A stretch of DNA of 64,000 nucleotides, taken from NCBI GenBank assembly GCA_033439765.1, contig JAULSN010000001.1:3472001-3536000 (forward strand), read 5' to 3'. Below the pieces are notes generated by a model. It saw only the letters and a program-made list of their open reading frames with translations, was not told the origin of the DNA and ran no database searches. The stretch's first letter is position 1; every line of letters begins with the position of its first letter. The position numbers and the translations under genes were made by a program. Source of the stretch: Lasiosphaeria ovina. Its lineage: Eukaryota; Ascomycota; Sordariomycetes; Sordariales; Lasiosphaeriaceae. Positions 1 through 9,959 of this stretch are shown in pieces.

Positions 1-495
1 CTGCTGCTGTGCTGTGGCTCGTGCGAGCTGAGGTCCCAAGCCGTTGTCAATCGTCAAAACGGCGGGTGGGTCGGCAACTCGCCGACCACGCAGCTTATCA
101 AAGTTGCACCTGACAGAAAAAAAAAAGGGAAACGGCAGCCGTTGCGGCCTCATCATCTGATAAGTCCTATTTTGGGGAGGGTGGTCAGGTCGGACTGGGC
201 ACGATGATGAGATGGCCTCGAGTACCCCATATATATGCACAATAACTCGATAAATTACGGAGTGCTCTGAAGTTGCCAACGAGACACATTGCTGCCCACA
301 TCATTTCTTGTTACCCACGAGATATACAATCAAGAAACAGTTGGGGAATATTTTAGGTAGCTTGGGCTCGTGAACAAGTATTATACAATTCATGAACGTT
401 ATAGCGACACGCCCTACTAAATATGGGGCAATCAATTACCCATTCGGCTCCGCATATATGTACATACTCTGATAATTCGTCTCGCTGTGCCGACG
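1..495. other. intergenic, downstream of PEX2
   Basis: No coding region can be supported here. The stretch is fairly AT-rich with an A-run near 117-126 and a TATA-like run near 229-236. Its right end probably holds the 3' untranslated region of the minus-strand PEX2 gene. I see no repeat or RNA gene. Confidence 0.5.
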
Positions 496-1986
496 TTACA
501 AGTCGATATCACCGCCTAGCTCACACTCTTCGGTTTCGTAGTCTTCCGAGTCGGACCCGGAGGAGCCAGTGGACTGGTCTGGCAGTTCTTCCGGCAAGGG
601 GCCCAGCTCCTCGATGCTGCCCCTGTCGAACCTCTCGACCAGCACTCTAGAGCTATCAACGCCGGCGTCGTCATCGTCGGACGCAGGTTTGACGTCGTCG
701 GCAAACACGACCGTCTTTGTGGTTGGCGATTTCGCCGGCGGCTCCAGCACGTCGCCGGCCCACGGCTTGCACTCCTTGACGACCTCACCGCACCGGAGGC
801 ACGGCCACCCGTCGCCTTCCTCGCGCTCTATCCTCGTCGCCAGGCACACGAAGCAGTAGACGCAGCCGCACGGCATGGTCTCGTAGGGGTTCGTCACGTC
901 GGTCTGGGCCGAGCCCACGACGCCGGCGGCGCTGCTCGAGGCCGTCGCGGCGAGGATGTCGTTTTCCGACACGGCCGAGTTCTGGTCTTGGTAGCAGATG
1001 GCACAGGTCCTCTCGGGAAGAAAGGCGTATTCTCCCTTCTTCTCGTCGCTGCCGCCCTCGTCACCGCCACCGCCCGCGCTGACCATCTGCTTCGTCTTCC
1101 TCCACGTCCGCGTGAGCCACCGCCTCCACCGGTTGATGCCCACAAGAGGCAGCACGAAGAGCAGGAACTCGGTGAACGCGTGCCAGACAAGCTGCCGGTT
1201 GAGGTACTCGAACGACACCTCGCGGCTGACCTGGCTGGTGGGCGGTGCCAGCCGCATCCTCAGCACCCTGTCGAGCAGGGTCCGGTACCTGCCATGCAGG
1301 AGGAAGACGAGAAACGAGGCGAGAGCGGCGGCCGCGTGGACGGTAGACAGCGTCGACGTCAGGCGCGACAGGCGCTGCACGCGCGGGCTCGGGTCGTCAA
1401 GCCCGTCGTCCTGGTCTAGCAGCCAGTCCTCCCACTTTGCCCACAGGTACTTGCCTCCGACGGTGACGAGTCCGTACATGGACTTTTGCCACCTGGTCGG
1501 GGCGGCCAGGACGCTGCCGTCGCGTCTCGCGTCCGTGTACTTGAGGTTCTGCAGGGCGGCACCGTAGGTGGCGTCGTGGTCCCAGACGGTCAGCTTGAAC
1601 AGCACGGCGCGTAGGGCCAGCGACAGCTCGGCGCTCCACTCGTCCTTGAGGTTTGTGTTGGTGGCGCCGGTGCCGCCAAAGTAGCGCAGGGCGTCGCCGA
1701 CCTGGCCGCGCAGCAGCTCGACGAGCTCCTCGTCGAGCAGCTCGGCGTCGACCTGGCCGACGCGGAAGGCGGGGCGCGTGCCCTCGCGGCTCGATATGGA
1801 GTCCCAGAGCGACAGGGTCGACGAGCCCAGGCGGCGCAGGAGGGGCGACTGTGTCGACGCGATGCGGGCGCGCAGCTGCGACTCGGAGCGCTGGGCAGCG
1901 ATGCGCGCGGCGGCCTCGGCCTCGCGGGCTTGGCGACGGGCGGCCAGGCGCCGTTGCGCTTGGGCAAATGAATTTGTCTCGGTCAT
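496..1986 (-). CDS. PEX2: Peroxisomal biogenesis factor 2 (PEX2), RING peroxin
   Basis: Single-exon gene of 496 residues. PEX2 is one of three RING peroxins (with PEX10 and PEX12) that form the membrane ubiquitin-ligase/retrotranslocation channel recycling the import receptor PEX5. Seen in the sequence: an Ala/Arg-rich N-terminus, then a Pex2/Pex12 N-terminal-type region with several hydrophobic segments (about residues 90-300), then a C-terminal RING at about residues 326-400. The RING starts CAIC, has a Ser/Ala-rich insertion, and continues CGCVYCFVC and WPCLRC, giving eight Cys ligands; the usual central His is a Cys. The tail is acidic. The ATG at 1986 is the first in frame and is followed directly by the conserved-looking start. 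The next gene is a divergent relic. Family call is strong; exact length is likely because no splice sites are needed. Confidence 0.9.
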   Translation of the reverse strand: MTETNSFAQAQRRLAARRQAREAEAAARIAAQRSESQLRARIASTQSPLLRRLGSSTLSLWDSISSREGTRPAFRVGQVDAELLDEELVELLRGQVGDALRYFGGTGATNTNLKDEWSAELSLALRAVLFKLTVWDHDATYGAALQNLKYTDARRDGSVLAAPTRWQKSMYGLVTVGGKYLWAKWEDWLLDQDDGLDDPSPRVQRLSRLTSTLSTVHAAAALASFLVFLLHGRYRTLLDRVLRMRLAPPTSQVSREVSFEYLNRQLVWHAFTEFLLFVLPLVGINRWRRWLTRTWRKTKQMVSAGGGGDEGGSDEKKGEYAFLPERTCAICYQDQNSAVSENDILAATASSSAAGVVGSAQTDVTNPYETMPCGCVYCFVCLATRIEREEGDGWPCLRCGEVVKECKPWAGDVLEPPAKSPTTKTVVFADDVKPASDDDDAGVDSSRVLVERFDRGSIEELGPLPEELPDQSTGSSGSDSEDYETEECELGGDIDL

Positions 1987-2865
1987 GTTGTTGTCTCGAG
2001 GGTGCGTTCCGTAGAAGGGCGTGTGCCGGGTTCGGCGAAGGGCATCGTCATGCGAAGGGGCGTAAGAGCTTCACATTATCATCGGGCCATCGTGGGGTTG
2101 AGATGGAAGGCGGCCGTGCGATTGTTTGTCTCAAGAACTTCTGGTTGAAGGGCAGCCGAGGTTCGCAGCAGGTCCGTCCGGTGCCCGCCCGGTTTGTTCG
2201 AGGTTGCCAAATGGAGCTCAGCTGGGGCGGTCGCAGAGCCCCACAAACTCACATGCTTCAGGTGGGTTGGCCACTGACGAAAGTTGCAGGGGTGGGTGCC
2301 CTGCTTGTTTTGCTTGTTGTCCGCTGGAGCACCCCTGCGCTCATCCGTTCATCCACAGCTTTAACCTCATCCCATTCAAGGTCACAACTTCACACAACCT
2401 CACGACAAAGAGAGACAGCATGCAGCAACAGCTACGCATTATCCGTATTTGTCAATAAATCCCCAAGAAATACAACGCCTTTCTTGCATGCCAATGCGTG
2501 ATATTACTAATTGCTATTTGAAGACTTCAACTCTGCGCTTGCGGTACTTCCGTTGGTCAGCAAAGTGCATCCAAGCCCGGCGCTAGAATAAAGCATCTGC
2601 AAACAACGAGGTCCCGGCGTCGGACGATGGCCGCCCGCTCGGAGCCGCATGACGACGGTTGGGGGCGTTCGCTTTCAGTCGTGGCCAGTCAGCAGGGTGT
2701 ACATACATGTAATTGTTTGGTCACGATGGGCTCCAGTCTCTTCTCTCTCCCCGTCTCGACGAGTTTACATACTTCCACCGCCCATTTGCATATTTTTCTA
2801 CCTACACTACAGTCATCTCATAACAATAACAGGTCCGGCCGCAGCCTCCCCGTATCATCATCAAC
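1987..2865. other. intergenic, PEX2 promoter side
   Basis: Divergent spacer between PEX2 (minus) and the dehydrogenase relic (plus). No convincing coding region; in-frame ATGs such as 2627 give reading frames without family resemblance before 2866. Pyrimidine-rich tracts near 2735-2835 look like ordinary fungal promoter or 5' UTR sequence. Confidence 0.4.
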
Positions 2866-3343
2866 ATGGCTTCCAGGGAGCTCCCGTCCCCGGCCAACAG
2901 GCCCGTTGCCATCCTCGAGGGCGGCGTGCTCGGCCGCCGCATCGCCACGTGCTTGGGCGGCTGCCGGCTACAGGGTCCACATCCGGGAACCCGACACCAA
3001 GCAGCTGGCCGGCGCTCTGCAGTACGTGAAGACGAAGCTGTGGCGGTACAAGCCGACGGTCAGCGCCGACCGCGTCGACGTCGAGGGGTTCCGGGACCTC
3101 GCGCCGGCCGTCGGCGACGCCTGGCTTGTCGTCGAGTGCGTGCCCGAGAGGCTGGGCCTCAAGATCGATGCCTTTGCCGAGCTCGAGAAGGCCACGCGGC
3201 CCGACGCCATCCTCGCCACCAACTCGTCCTCGTTCAGGTCTCGTGAGCTGACGGCCGGCGTCGCCCCCGACACGGCCAGGCGCATACTCAACGCCCACTA
3301 CGTCATCCCGCCCGAGTTTGAAGTCACTTTCCTTGCAGGTTCT
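2866..3343 (+). pseudogene. 3-hydroxyacyl-CoA dehydrogenase relic (NAD-binding half)
   Basis: An ATG at 2866 opens a peptide resembling the NAD-binding start of fungal 3-hydroxyacyl-CoA dehydrogenases (VAILEGGVLGRRIA); the usual first Gly of GxGxxG is Glu. At 2955-2957 a GGG run carries one base too many: similarity switches to the next frame, where it continues as AAAGYRVHIREPD, then VVECVPERLGLK, TNSSSF and ILNAHYVIPP. Similarity stops near 3343, after roughly half of the NAD-binding domain family length; the C-terminal catalytic domain is absent. The family oxidises 3-hydroxyacyl-CoA or related substrates with NAD. The frameshift, altered nucleotide-binding motif and missing C-terminus together argue for a decayed gene rather than a single read error. 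Confidence 0.7.
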
Positions 3344-4525
3344 CACCAAAATATCAAGTGGTGGTTCGGTTGTATCGCATTCCATAAGCTTTCGGTGGGG
3401 GTGTAGAGTTGAGCTGTTTGGGCCGAAATGCACCGGAACTGCGCGAGAATCCCGATCCCCAGATGGAGCGGCAAAGGATCCATGCAGTCGCTGAGTCTGT
3501 CGTTGTCCACTGAGGTGTTGCAGCGTGCTTAGAATAATAGAGCAGAGGTAAGACATCCAGCGAACGCATCAGCTCGAACAACGCACCCACATGCTTGAGA
3601 AGTTGGTTGAACAAAAGACTGACAAATTTGCCGATGTTGCCTTGCAACAAAACTACCTTACACTGCTTGTAGATGGTACCTTCACCTCCCTTGCATATGG
3701 TGTTCTAGACCGTCCCATCAACTTGAGGCCAACGGGGACTTTTGCACTCGGCATGCCGATACAAGAGTTTATCCTCGAGCTCTGAGGCGTGCGAGGTTGA
3801 GTCCGCAAGTGGCTTGAAGCGCCATACTTGCCCTACGGCCTGACGATCTCCGGTTCTGGTGATCGTAGGGCGTCCCGCATGGTGCCGTTCGGGTGGTATT
3901 CCAGGAGGAAACCTCGTACTATGTAGGAAACGGCAGTATTATGTGGGTTGAGTAAGACTACTGAACGGGAAGACTTGTAATCTCTTACTACTACGACAGA
4001 TTTAGTCCATGTTAATTCCTCTAACTAACTCCGTAGCTGCCTACCTTATATCAATAACCCCTTAGAACCTATTGATGGCTATCTTCAAACGTGGAAAGTC
4101 AACTACGTTCGCCCCGAGGAAACAGCCGCCTGACAGTAGATAAAGCGCTCACGTCGGCCTCGAGCGTCGTGCTAGAATTGTCCCTGAACTTACTAGTGAG
4201 CTGGAGGATGAAGTGCATAAGGCCTTACTTCACAGCGATCGGGACCATGGACATGGCGGCTCTCGTCAAGGTGATTGCGGCCGTGTTGGGGCCTTGTCAA
4301 AGGGAATTGACACGGAGCCAGGCTTTGACTATCTGGGCATTGGGACGAACGAACTCATTCAGGACGTGGCTCCCTCATTCCAATCCCCTCCAGCCCTTCG
4401 GCCACGGGTAGCTTCTGACCTTCGGCAGGGCTGAAGATTCGATATCCGGATGGCGCAGAGCCACCTTATCAGCTTGGGGGAAGCAGATGCACCGAGGTTG
4501 AGCACAACAACTCCAGGCTTCGCCC
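3344..4525. other. decayed/unassigned stretch
   Basis: No intact gene. A protein-like but unidentified run lies on the plus strand at about 4190-4430 (contains GIDTEPGFDYLGIGTNELIQ), flanked by stops in all frames. A 64-codon frame at 3591-3785 has no recognisable family. The composition and short broken frames look like former coding DNA. Confidence 0.35.
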
Positions 4526-5233
4526 TCATGATTTTGGCCTCGACTGGCAACGAGTGCCGGGTGCAGACCACATTCCGTCCCTGTAACTCCAGAAGCCGAG
4601 CAGACAAGATATACGACCAGCACATGACCAAGAGCGAGAGCCTCGCTGCGCGGCCCAGGGCGAACGGTCTGGAGGCAGAGGCGTTGCAGAAACGCGGCAT
4701 TCAATTGGTTTTAGGTGCGAAACGTGAAAGTATTTCCGAACAATAAAGGCGTATTGCAAATTTGGCTCTCGATTGCGTGCCTCATCGTCGTCGTCGTCCT
4801 CCTCCTCCTCCTCGGAATCCGGGAAATGCCACAGCGGCCGCTCAATAAAGAAACGCCTCTGCGGGAGAGGGTCCGGAAGTGCAGGGACATCCTTCAGCAT
4901 GATTGACGGATCCCCAAGTTCCGTGGGGAATGCTTCGAGTGGGACGGCCTCGGCCAAGCTGACGAAGTGCGTCTATGTTGCTTGACCTTGGTTGAAAACA
5001 CTGGCAATATCGTCGGCTCTGGGTATGATGGGGTCGTCATCAACGCCGACTAATCTGTCCGGGACGGGAGACGACGTGGTTGACGAAAGCGCCGAGGCAC
5101 TGCTAGAGTCGTAAGGCAGGGCCTCGCCTTCGCTGGCGAGCGCAGCGGCGGGTTTCGTGTATTTGGTTTGAATGACATGCTCGCCCGTGCGTATCCAGGG
5201 GAGGATCTGCTCTTTTCGGGGGTCCATATCCAT
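4526..5233 (-). pseudogene. unidentified interrupted reading frame
   Basis: Two segments in the same minus-strand frame, 5233-4973 and 4969 to 4526, are separated by one TAG stop (4970-4972). The first segment, from an ATG at 5233, begins MDMDPRKEQILPWIRTGEHV; the second contains LEAFPTELGDPSIMLKDVPA and an acidic run encoded by a GTC/CCT microsatellite. The composition looks like real protein but I recognise no family. A 44-bp intron could remove the stop but leaves the wrong phase. It may be a decayed gene or a chance open frame. Confidence 0.25.
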
Positions 5234-5275
5234 ACCTTGCTTGGGCTGAGAGCCGGCGCAAGGAACGGTGTTCAC

Positions 5276-6271
5276 CTACCTTATGCAGACGACACTTTGA
5301 ATGGCGGTGAGTCGTCGGATTGTTTATACGAGGTGGCTCCGGCGCGCCTGCCGAAAGCGACGCGTCGCCAAAGGCGCATATGTACTGTACATGTCGGAGT
5401 ATGTACGGAGTACAGGCAACGCGCGGGATAGGCAGGCAGCAGGCTCGGCATTCGTGCCTACCTTGGGTAAGTAAACGATGTCCGACTGTGTTCAGGTCCC
5501 GTGGCCTTCTTAAAGAGTGACCTCCGGGCTCATAACCCGGAGATCTGAGACCATGTTTTATTCCTTATTATTATTGTTCGGGCCGTTCTCCTCGTTACCT
5601 TGGTCTCAATTAGCAAAGAACCAACTGGAGCAACTGTCATGAGTTTCGACAAAACCTTGAGCCTAGGGAGTAACGCTCCCTCTGGGTTCAGATATAACGG
5701 AGGTATTTGTTTCGCGTGTTTTTGTCAAATGGCGCTCTACAATATACTTGGTCTGTTCGGGGATGCTGACCAGCCATCCAGACACATTTGGGTCAGAGGG
5801 ACTTTTCTGTCCAGTAATGCCTCGCAGCATCGGTTTGTTTGCTATTCAATTCTCCAAGCATTAATCTTCCAAGAAGATGAAGGGCGATGGCTGACTTGGC
5901 GTGTTCAGTCCAGTGTTTTCATCAGCATTTACTGGTGGATGTTGTAAAGCGTAAACAACCCCCAAGGAAACACCGGAGAGCTCCGCCAGAAATAACCGGA
6001 GTGACGGGGTAATTGCATTGGTAACCAAGCTAAGCAAATCAACTTTGGCCTCACGTTATTTCCTCGGGCGATGCACTCTCCCTCCTCCCTGGTTCCGTGC
6101 AAAAGTGGATGGTTGGCGCACGTATCGGAATGGAGAGAGAAGTATCGGAAAGGTCCCGTGATGACCCCACTATCAAAAGGGCAAGCCGGCAGCAGAGGGT
6201 TTGTGGGGCGGGTGAGTGGGGTTGGTTCGACCGATGCCTCTTCTCTCTCTCTCATTCAGCCCGCGCGGAGC
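5276..6271. other. intergenic with tRNA-Met-like fragment
   Basis: No gene supported. At 5522-5552 there is a perfect anticodon-arm-like hairpin, CCGGG-CTCATAA-CCCGG, matching a Met (CAT) anticodon arm, but flanking bases do not form acceptor, D or T arms. The rest has short unrelated open frames only. The right part leads into the LAD promoter. Confidence 0.35.
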
Positions 6272-6277
6272 GGCTAA
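6272..6277 (+). promoter_or_regulatory. GGCTAA, XlnR/Xyr1-type site
   Basis: A GGCTAA hexamer lies about 650 bp upstream of the LAD start. The Zn2Cys6 activators XlnR/Xyr1 bind GGCTAA-like cores in (hemi)cellulase and pentose-catabolism promoters. A single hexamer is weak evidence; functional use is inferred from the gene it precedes. Confidence 0.3.
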
Positions 6278-6788
6278 CTAAGGAGCGTCAAAGGTCCACC
6301 GAAGTCGGGTTCGGTCTTGTGACTGCCGAGCCGGGTCTCAGTCCAAACAAACAGCTCCCCTCAACGCCATCTCCCCCCGCACAACCCGCACAAAAAAAGC
6401 CAACCCACTTCTGTGCGGCGTGCCTGTTCCTGGGCGAGTGGGAAAAGCGGAACACGCCTAATAGCTTGGGGCGCCTTTTGTGTAGCTTATCGACGGCTTT
6501 TTGTCCGCTCCAGGGGGGAAGCTGTCAAGGTTCTCCGGGAGCAAAGCAATCCCCGATCTCTTGGGGCTCGCTTTTTACTCGTGCGCGTGTCAAATAGTGC
6601 CGTCCATCCATTAGTCGGTCCGACGTCGCCGACTGGAAGATGGGGATGGGAGGGTAAGTCTGGGCCTCTGGGGGAAAGTTCGCTGGCCACTTTATATAAG
6701 TAGCAAGCTCGACCGCTCCATGTGGCGGCGGTAACGGGTAGACCAATATACTATATAACGAACGCACTTGCACAACGGCGAACACGCG

Positions 6789-6794
6789 TATAAA
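6789..6794 (+). promoter_or_regulatory. TATA box of LAD (candidate) with nearby CreA-type site
   Basis: TATAAA 132 bp upstream of the LAD ATG. A second TATA-like element (TATATAAG) is at 6693-6700. Between the first TATA and the ATG, CCCCGC at 6816-6821 is the reverse complement of GCGGGG and fits the CreA/Cre1 consensus SYGGRG. Confidence 0.35.
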
Positions 6795-6925
6795 GACGCA
6801 CGCCTCATCCGCGTCCCCCGCTTCCCCACATTATCTTGACTGCGGAACTCTCAACGCCCAAGCAACTACCTTACGTGCAGCTGCCTCCCTTTCTCTCTCC
6901 ACGGCTTATCAGGAAGTGCTCCAAC

Positions 6926-8174
6926 ATGAGTCCATCAGCCATTACCGAGGCCGCGGCCCCGTCTGGCACGACAACAGCGGCGTCCAAGGCCAACATTGGC
7001 GTCTTCACAAACCCGAAGCATGATCTGTGGATAAGCGACGCGGCACCCACGCTGGAGAGCGTACAGAAGGGCGAGGATCTCAGAGAGGGGCAGGTCACTG
7101 TTGCCATCAGGAGCACGGGAATCTGCGGGTAAGTTGCACAACTCGACTGTGTGTCGTCACTGGTCCCACACTACCCCTATCGTTATATAAACCGAGAAGA
7201 AGTGAAAGACTCAAGCTTACGAGGATCCTTTTCGGTGCTGCAGATCCGACGTCCATTTCTGGAAGCATGGCTGCATCGGGCCCATGATCGTCTGCAGCGA
7301 CCACGTACTCGGCCACGAGTCGGCGGGCGAGGTCATCGCCGTGCACCCGAGCGTGAAGAACATCGCAGTGGGCGACCGCGTGGCCATCGAGCCGCAGGTC
7401 ATCTGCAACGCGTGCGAGCCCTGCCTCACGGGGCGGTACAACGGATGCGAGAGCGTCGACTTCCTGTCGACGCCGCCGGTGCCGGGGCTGCTCCGGCGCT
7501 ACGTCAACCACCCGGCCGTGTGGTGCCACAAGATCGGCGACATGTCGTACGAGAACGGCGCAATGCTGGAGCCGCTCTCGGTGGCGCTGGCGGGCCTGCA
7601 GCGGGCCGGAGTGCGCCTGGGCGACCCGGTGCTCATCTGCGGAGCCGGGCCCATCGGGCTGATCACTATGCTCTGCTGCAAGGCGGCCGGGGCGTGCCCG
7701 CTCGTCATCACCGACATCGACGAGGGGCGGCTGAGCTTCGCCAAGGAGATCTGCCCCGTGGTCGTCACGCACAAGGTGGAGCGGCAGTCGGCCGAGGACG
7801 CGGCCAAGGCCATCGTAGCGAGCTTCGGGAGCGTGGAGCCGGCCGTGGCCATCGAGTGCACGGGGGTGGAGAGCAGCATTGCGGCGGCCATCTGGGCAGT
7901 CAAGTTCGGCGGCAAGGTCTTCATCATCGGCGTGGGCAAGAACGAGATCCAAATTCCCTTCATGCGGGCGAGCGTGCGCGAGGTGGACCTGCAGTTCCAG
8001 TACCGGTACAGCAACACGTGGCCGCGCGCCATTCGCCTCGTCGAGAACGGCGTCGTCGACCTGACCCGCCTCGTCACCCACCGCTTCCAGCTCGAGGACG
8101 CCCTCAAGGCCTTTGAGACAGCCTCGGACCCCAAGACGGGCGCCATCAAGGTGCAGATCCAGAGCCTAGAGTGA
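6926..8174 (+). CDS. lad1: L-arabinitol 4-dehydrogenase (LAD)
   Basis: Exons 6926-7128 and 7244-8174, intron 115 bp, product 377 residues, the same length as Trichoderma LAD1. It oxidises L-arabinitol to L-xylulose with NAD in the fungal L-arabinose pathway, in the cytosol. Visible features of the zinc medium-chain dehydrogenase/sorbitol dehydrogenase family: catalytic-zinc ligands C67, H92, E93 (GHE motif), structural-zinc cysteines C122, C125, C128, C136, and Rossmann motif CGAGPIGL followed by the acidic TDID expected for NAD preference. MSPSAI at the chosen ATG and [14 protein letters not shown] next match the LAD N-terminus, which fixes the start; upstream in-frame ATG 6836 is rejected. 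The intron splits a Gly codon just after the catalytic Cys. The promoter carries a GGCTAA and a CreA-like site, fitting pentose induction and glucose repression. Xylitol or sorbitol dehydrogenase is the alternative but fits less well. Confidence 0.95.
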
Positions 8175-9072
8175 CGTGACGACATGACGGAGATAGTAAT
8201 TAGTTTGGGGGAAGAGGCGGGACGGGACGGGCATCAGACGATAGCTAAGGTACCAGCTACTACAGTTTGCAAGAAGGCTGCATCATGCGTGTTGACATAA
8301 GTAGCGTTGAGATTAGTTTGTTGTTTGCATTGGGATTCGTTTTGGAATCCAGTTCCACCTTTTCTCTTCTTGGTCCTGCTAAGTCTGATTGCCGAAGTCA
8401 AGTGCACCAAATACCGAAGTATCCATGTAGATCACCCCATATCCGTAATGACACAGAAATTCTTTAGGCTTCTTGAGAAACAGCCGGCCTCGCACTGGCT
8501 GAGGAAATGTCCAAGTGCAGGCCAAGGCACCGCCTCCGGTGCCTCCAAAAGCAGCGCGATCCCACCAGGTTGATTGTGGACGGATGAACAGTGGGTTTGG
8601 CGGCGACTGTACAGAACAGAGATGGAGGAGGTTGAGAATTGGAGGTGTCGCAGGCTTTGCAGGTAGCGTAACAGGAAGATGGAGCTCAAGCTCCCAAATC
8701 GTCCGAGCTTTTCCACTCCCAATTGGCGATTTGATTGGCCGCAGGTTGCCGAAAGGTGGCAGGAGCCAACGAATTGGCGAAATCTTCCGGCTACCCGATT
8801 TTTTTCCTCGAATTCCGCCCGGCGACCCAATTCTCGAAACGCTGCGCGATAATAAACCATAACCGAGCACAGGTAGAGCAGCATCGCCGTCCTCGACTCA
8901 ATTGCTCGGCCGCGCCCAGCCTCTCCATCGCTCCCTCCCACGCCCCCTTGCCGCCCGTCGGCCGACTGTGCAGTGCAAGCAAGTGCAGGGCTTCGGCTTC
9001 ATCAGCAGCTCGGACAACAAACGAGACACGGACAGCGAGCAACGTCGCCCGCCTCACTTCCAATCCTCCACA
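8175..9072. other. intergenic between LAD and ATP synthase g
   Basis: Holds the LAD 3' UTR and the ATP20 promoter. No reading frame with family resemblance. The 8880-9060 part is pyrimidine/GC-rich, as expected for a 5' UTR. Confidence 0.45.
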
Positions 9073-9959
9073 ATGTCCTTCGCTCTCGTCACAAGGCGAT
9101 CGGGCCTCTCGCTAGGCCGCCGCATGGTGCGCTTCGAGTCGACCTCGACAACAACAAAGGCCGCCGATGCCGCCAAGCAGACCGCCTCCAAGGCCGCCTC
9201 CACCACGTCCGAGTACGCTGCCAAGGCATCACAGGGCCTCTCGCGCGTCACCGCGGCCGCCGGTCCTGCCATTGCCAACGCTGCAAAGGGTGTCACGGGT
9301 GCGCTGGGCCGCGTCGGTGGCCGCACCGGCCGATTGGTCGCCTTCGTCGAGCGTACGGTGACCCTCTCCCCTTTCCCAAGCACGTCCACGCTGCCGCCGC
9401 TGCCGCTGCTGCGCTAGCTATGCTACATACGCTGCTGCTGCTCCTGCTGCTGTTGCTCTCACCGCTACAAGGCCGCGGCGCGCGCGCATGCGTTGGTGTG
9501 GGTTGTTTGTGTGTGGATCTCAACGCGACTGACTCTCTTCCTCGCCATAGGTCAAACCCCCTTTGTCGTCTACTACTCCAAGGTCGGCCTTGAGCTGGCC
9601 AAGATCGTCTTCAAGGGCCAGAACATGACCCCTCCGTACGTTGCCGTTGTGGTGGTCCCCAACGCGAGAAGCCGACATGTGTACTGACTAGCCCTCTACC
9701 CCCCAACAGGTCCGTCTCGACCTTCCAGACGTACTTCCGCAACTTCTGGGCCCGCCTCCAGAACCCCGGCGCCCTCTTTCAGAGCGCCCTCTCCTCGTCC
9801 GGCTCTGCTCTTAACGTGGTGCGGAACGTCTCGAGGACACAAGTGGTATCGGTCGGTGTCATATTTGCCGAGTGCGTGGGCTTCTTCACCGTGGGCGAGA
9901 TGATTGGCAGACTCAAGATTGTCGGCTACCACGGCGAGCCTCCTGTTGCCCACCACTAG
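9073..9959 (+). CDS. ATP20: Mitochondrial F1Fo-ATP synthase subunit g
   Basis: Exons 9073-9352, 9551-9635 and 9710-9959; product 204 residues. Subunit g sits in the Fo membrane sector and, with subunit e, drives ATP synthase dimerisation and crista shape. The N-terminus (MSFALVTRRSGLSLGRR, then Ser/Thr/Ala-rich) looks like a mitochondrial presequence followed by a long Ala-rich helix. The conserved core TPFVVYYSKVGLELAKIVF, NMTPPSVSTFQTYF and a C-terminal membrane segment with FAECVGFFTVGEMIGR, containing the GxxxG-like spacing used in dimerisation, identify the family. Donors GTACGG and GTACGT and acceptors ATAG and ACAG keep phase; the nearby GTGACC donor at 9358 is rejected because it breaks the frame. 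Function is well supported; the first intron boundary rests on phase and family similarity. Confidence 0.88.

Noticed and set aside
5276..5600. Possible complete tRNA-Met around the CTCATAA loop
   Set aside because: Flanking bases do not form acceptor, D or T arms.
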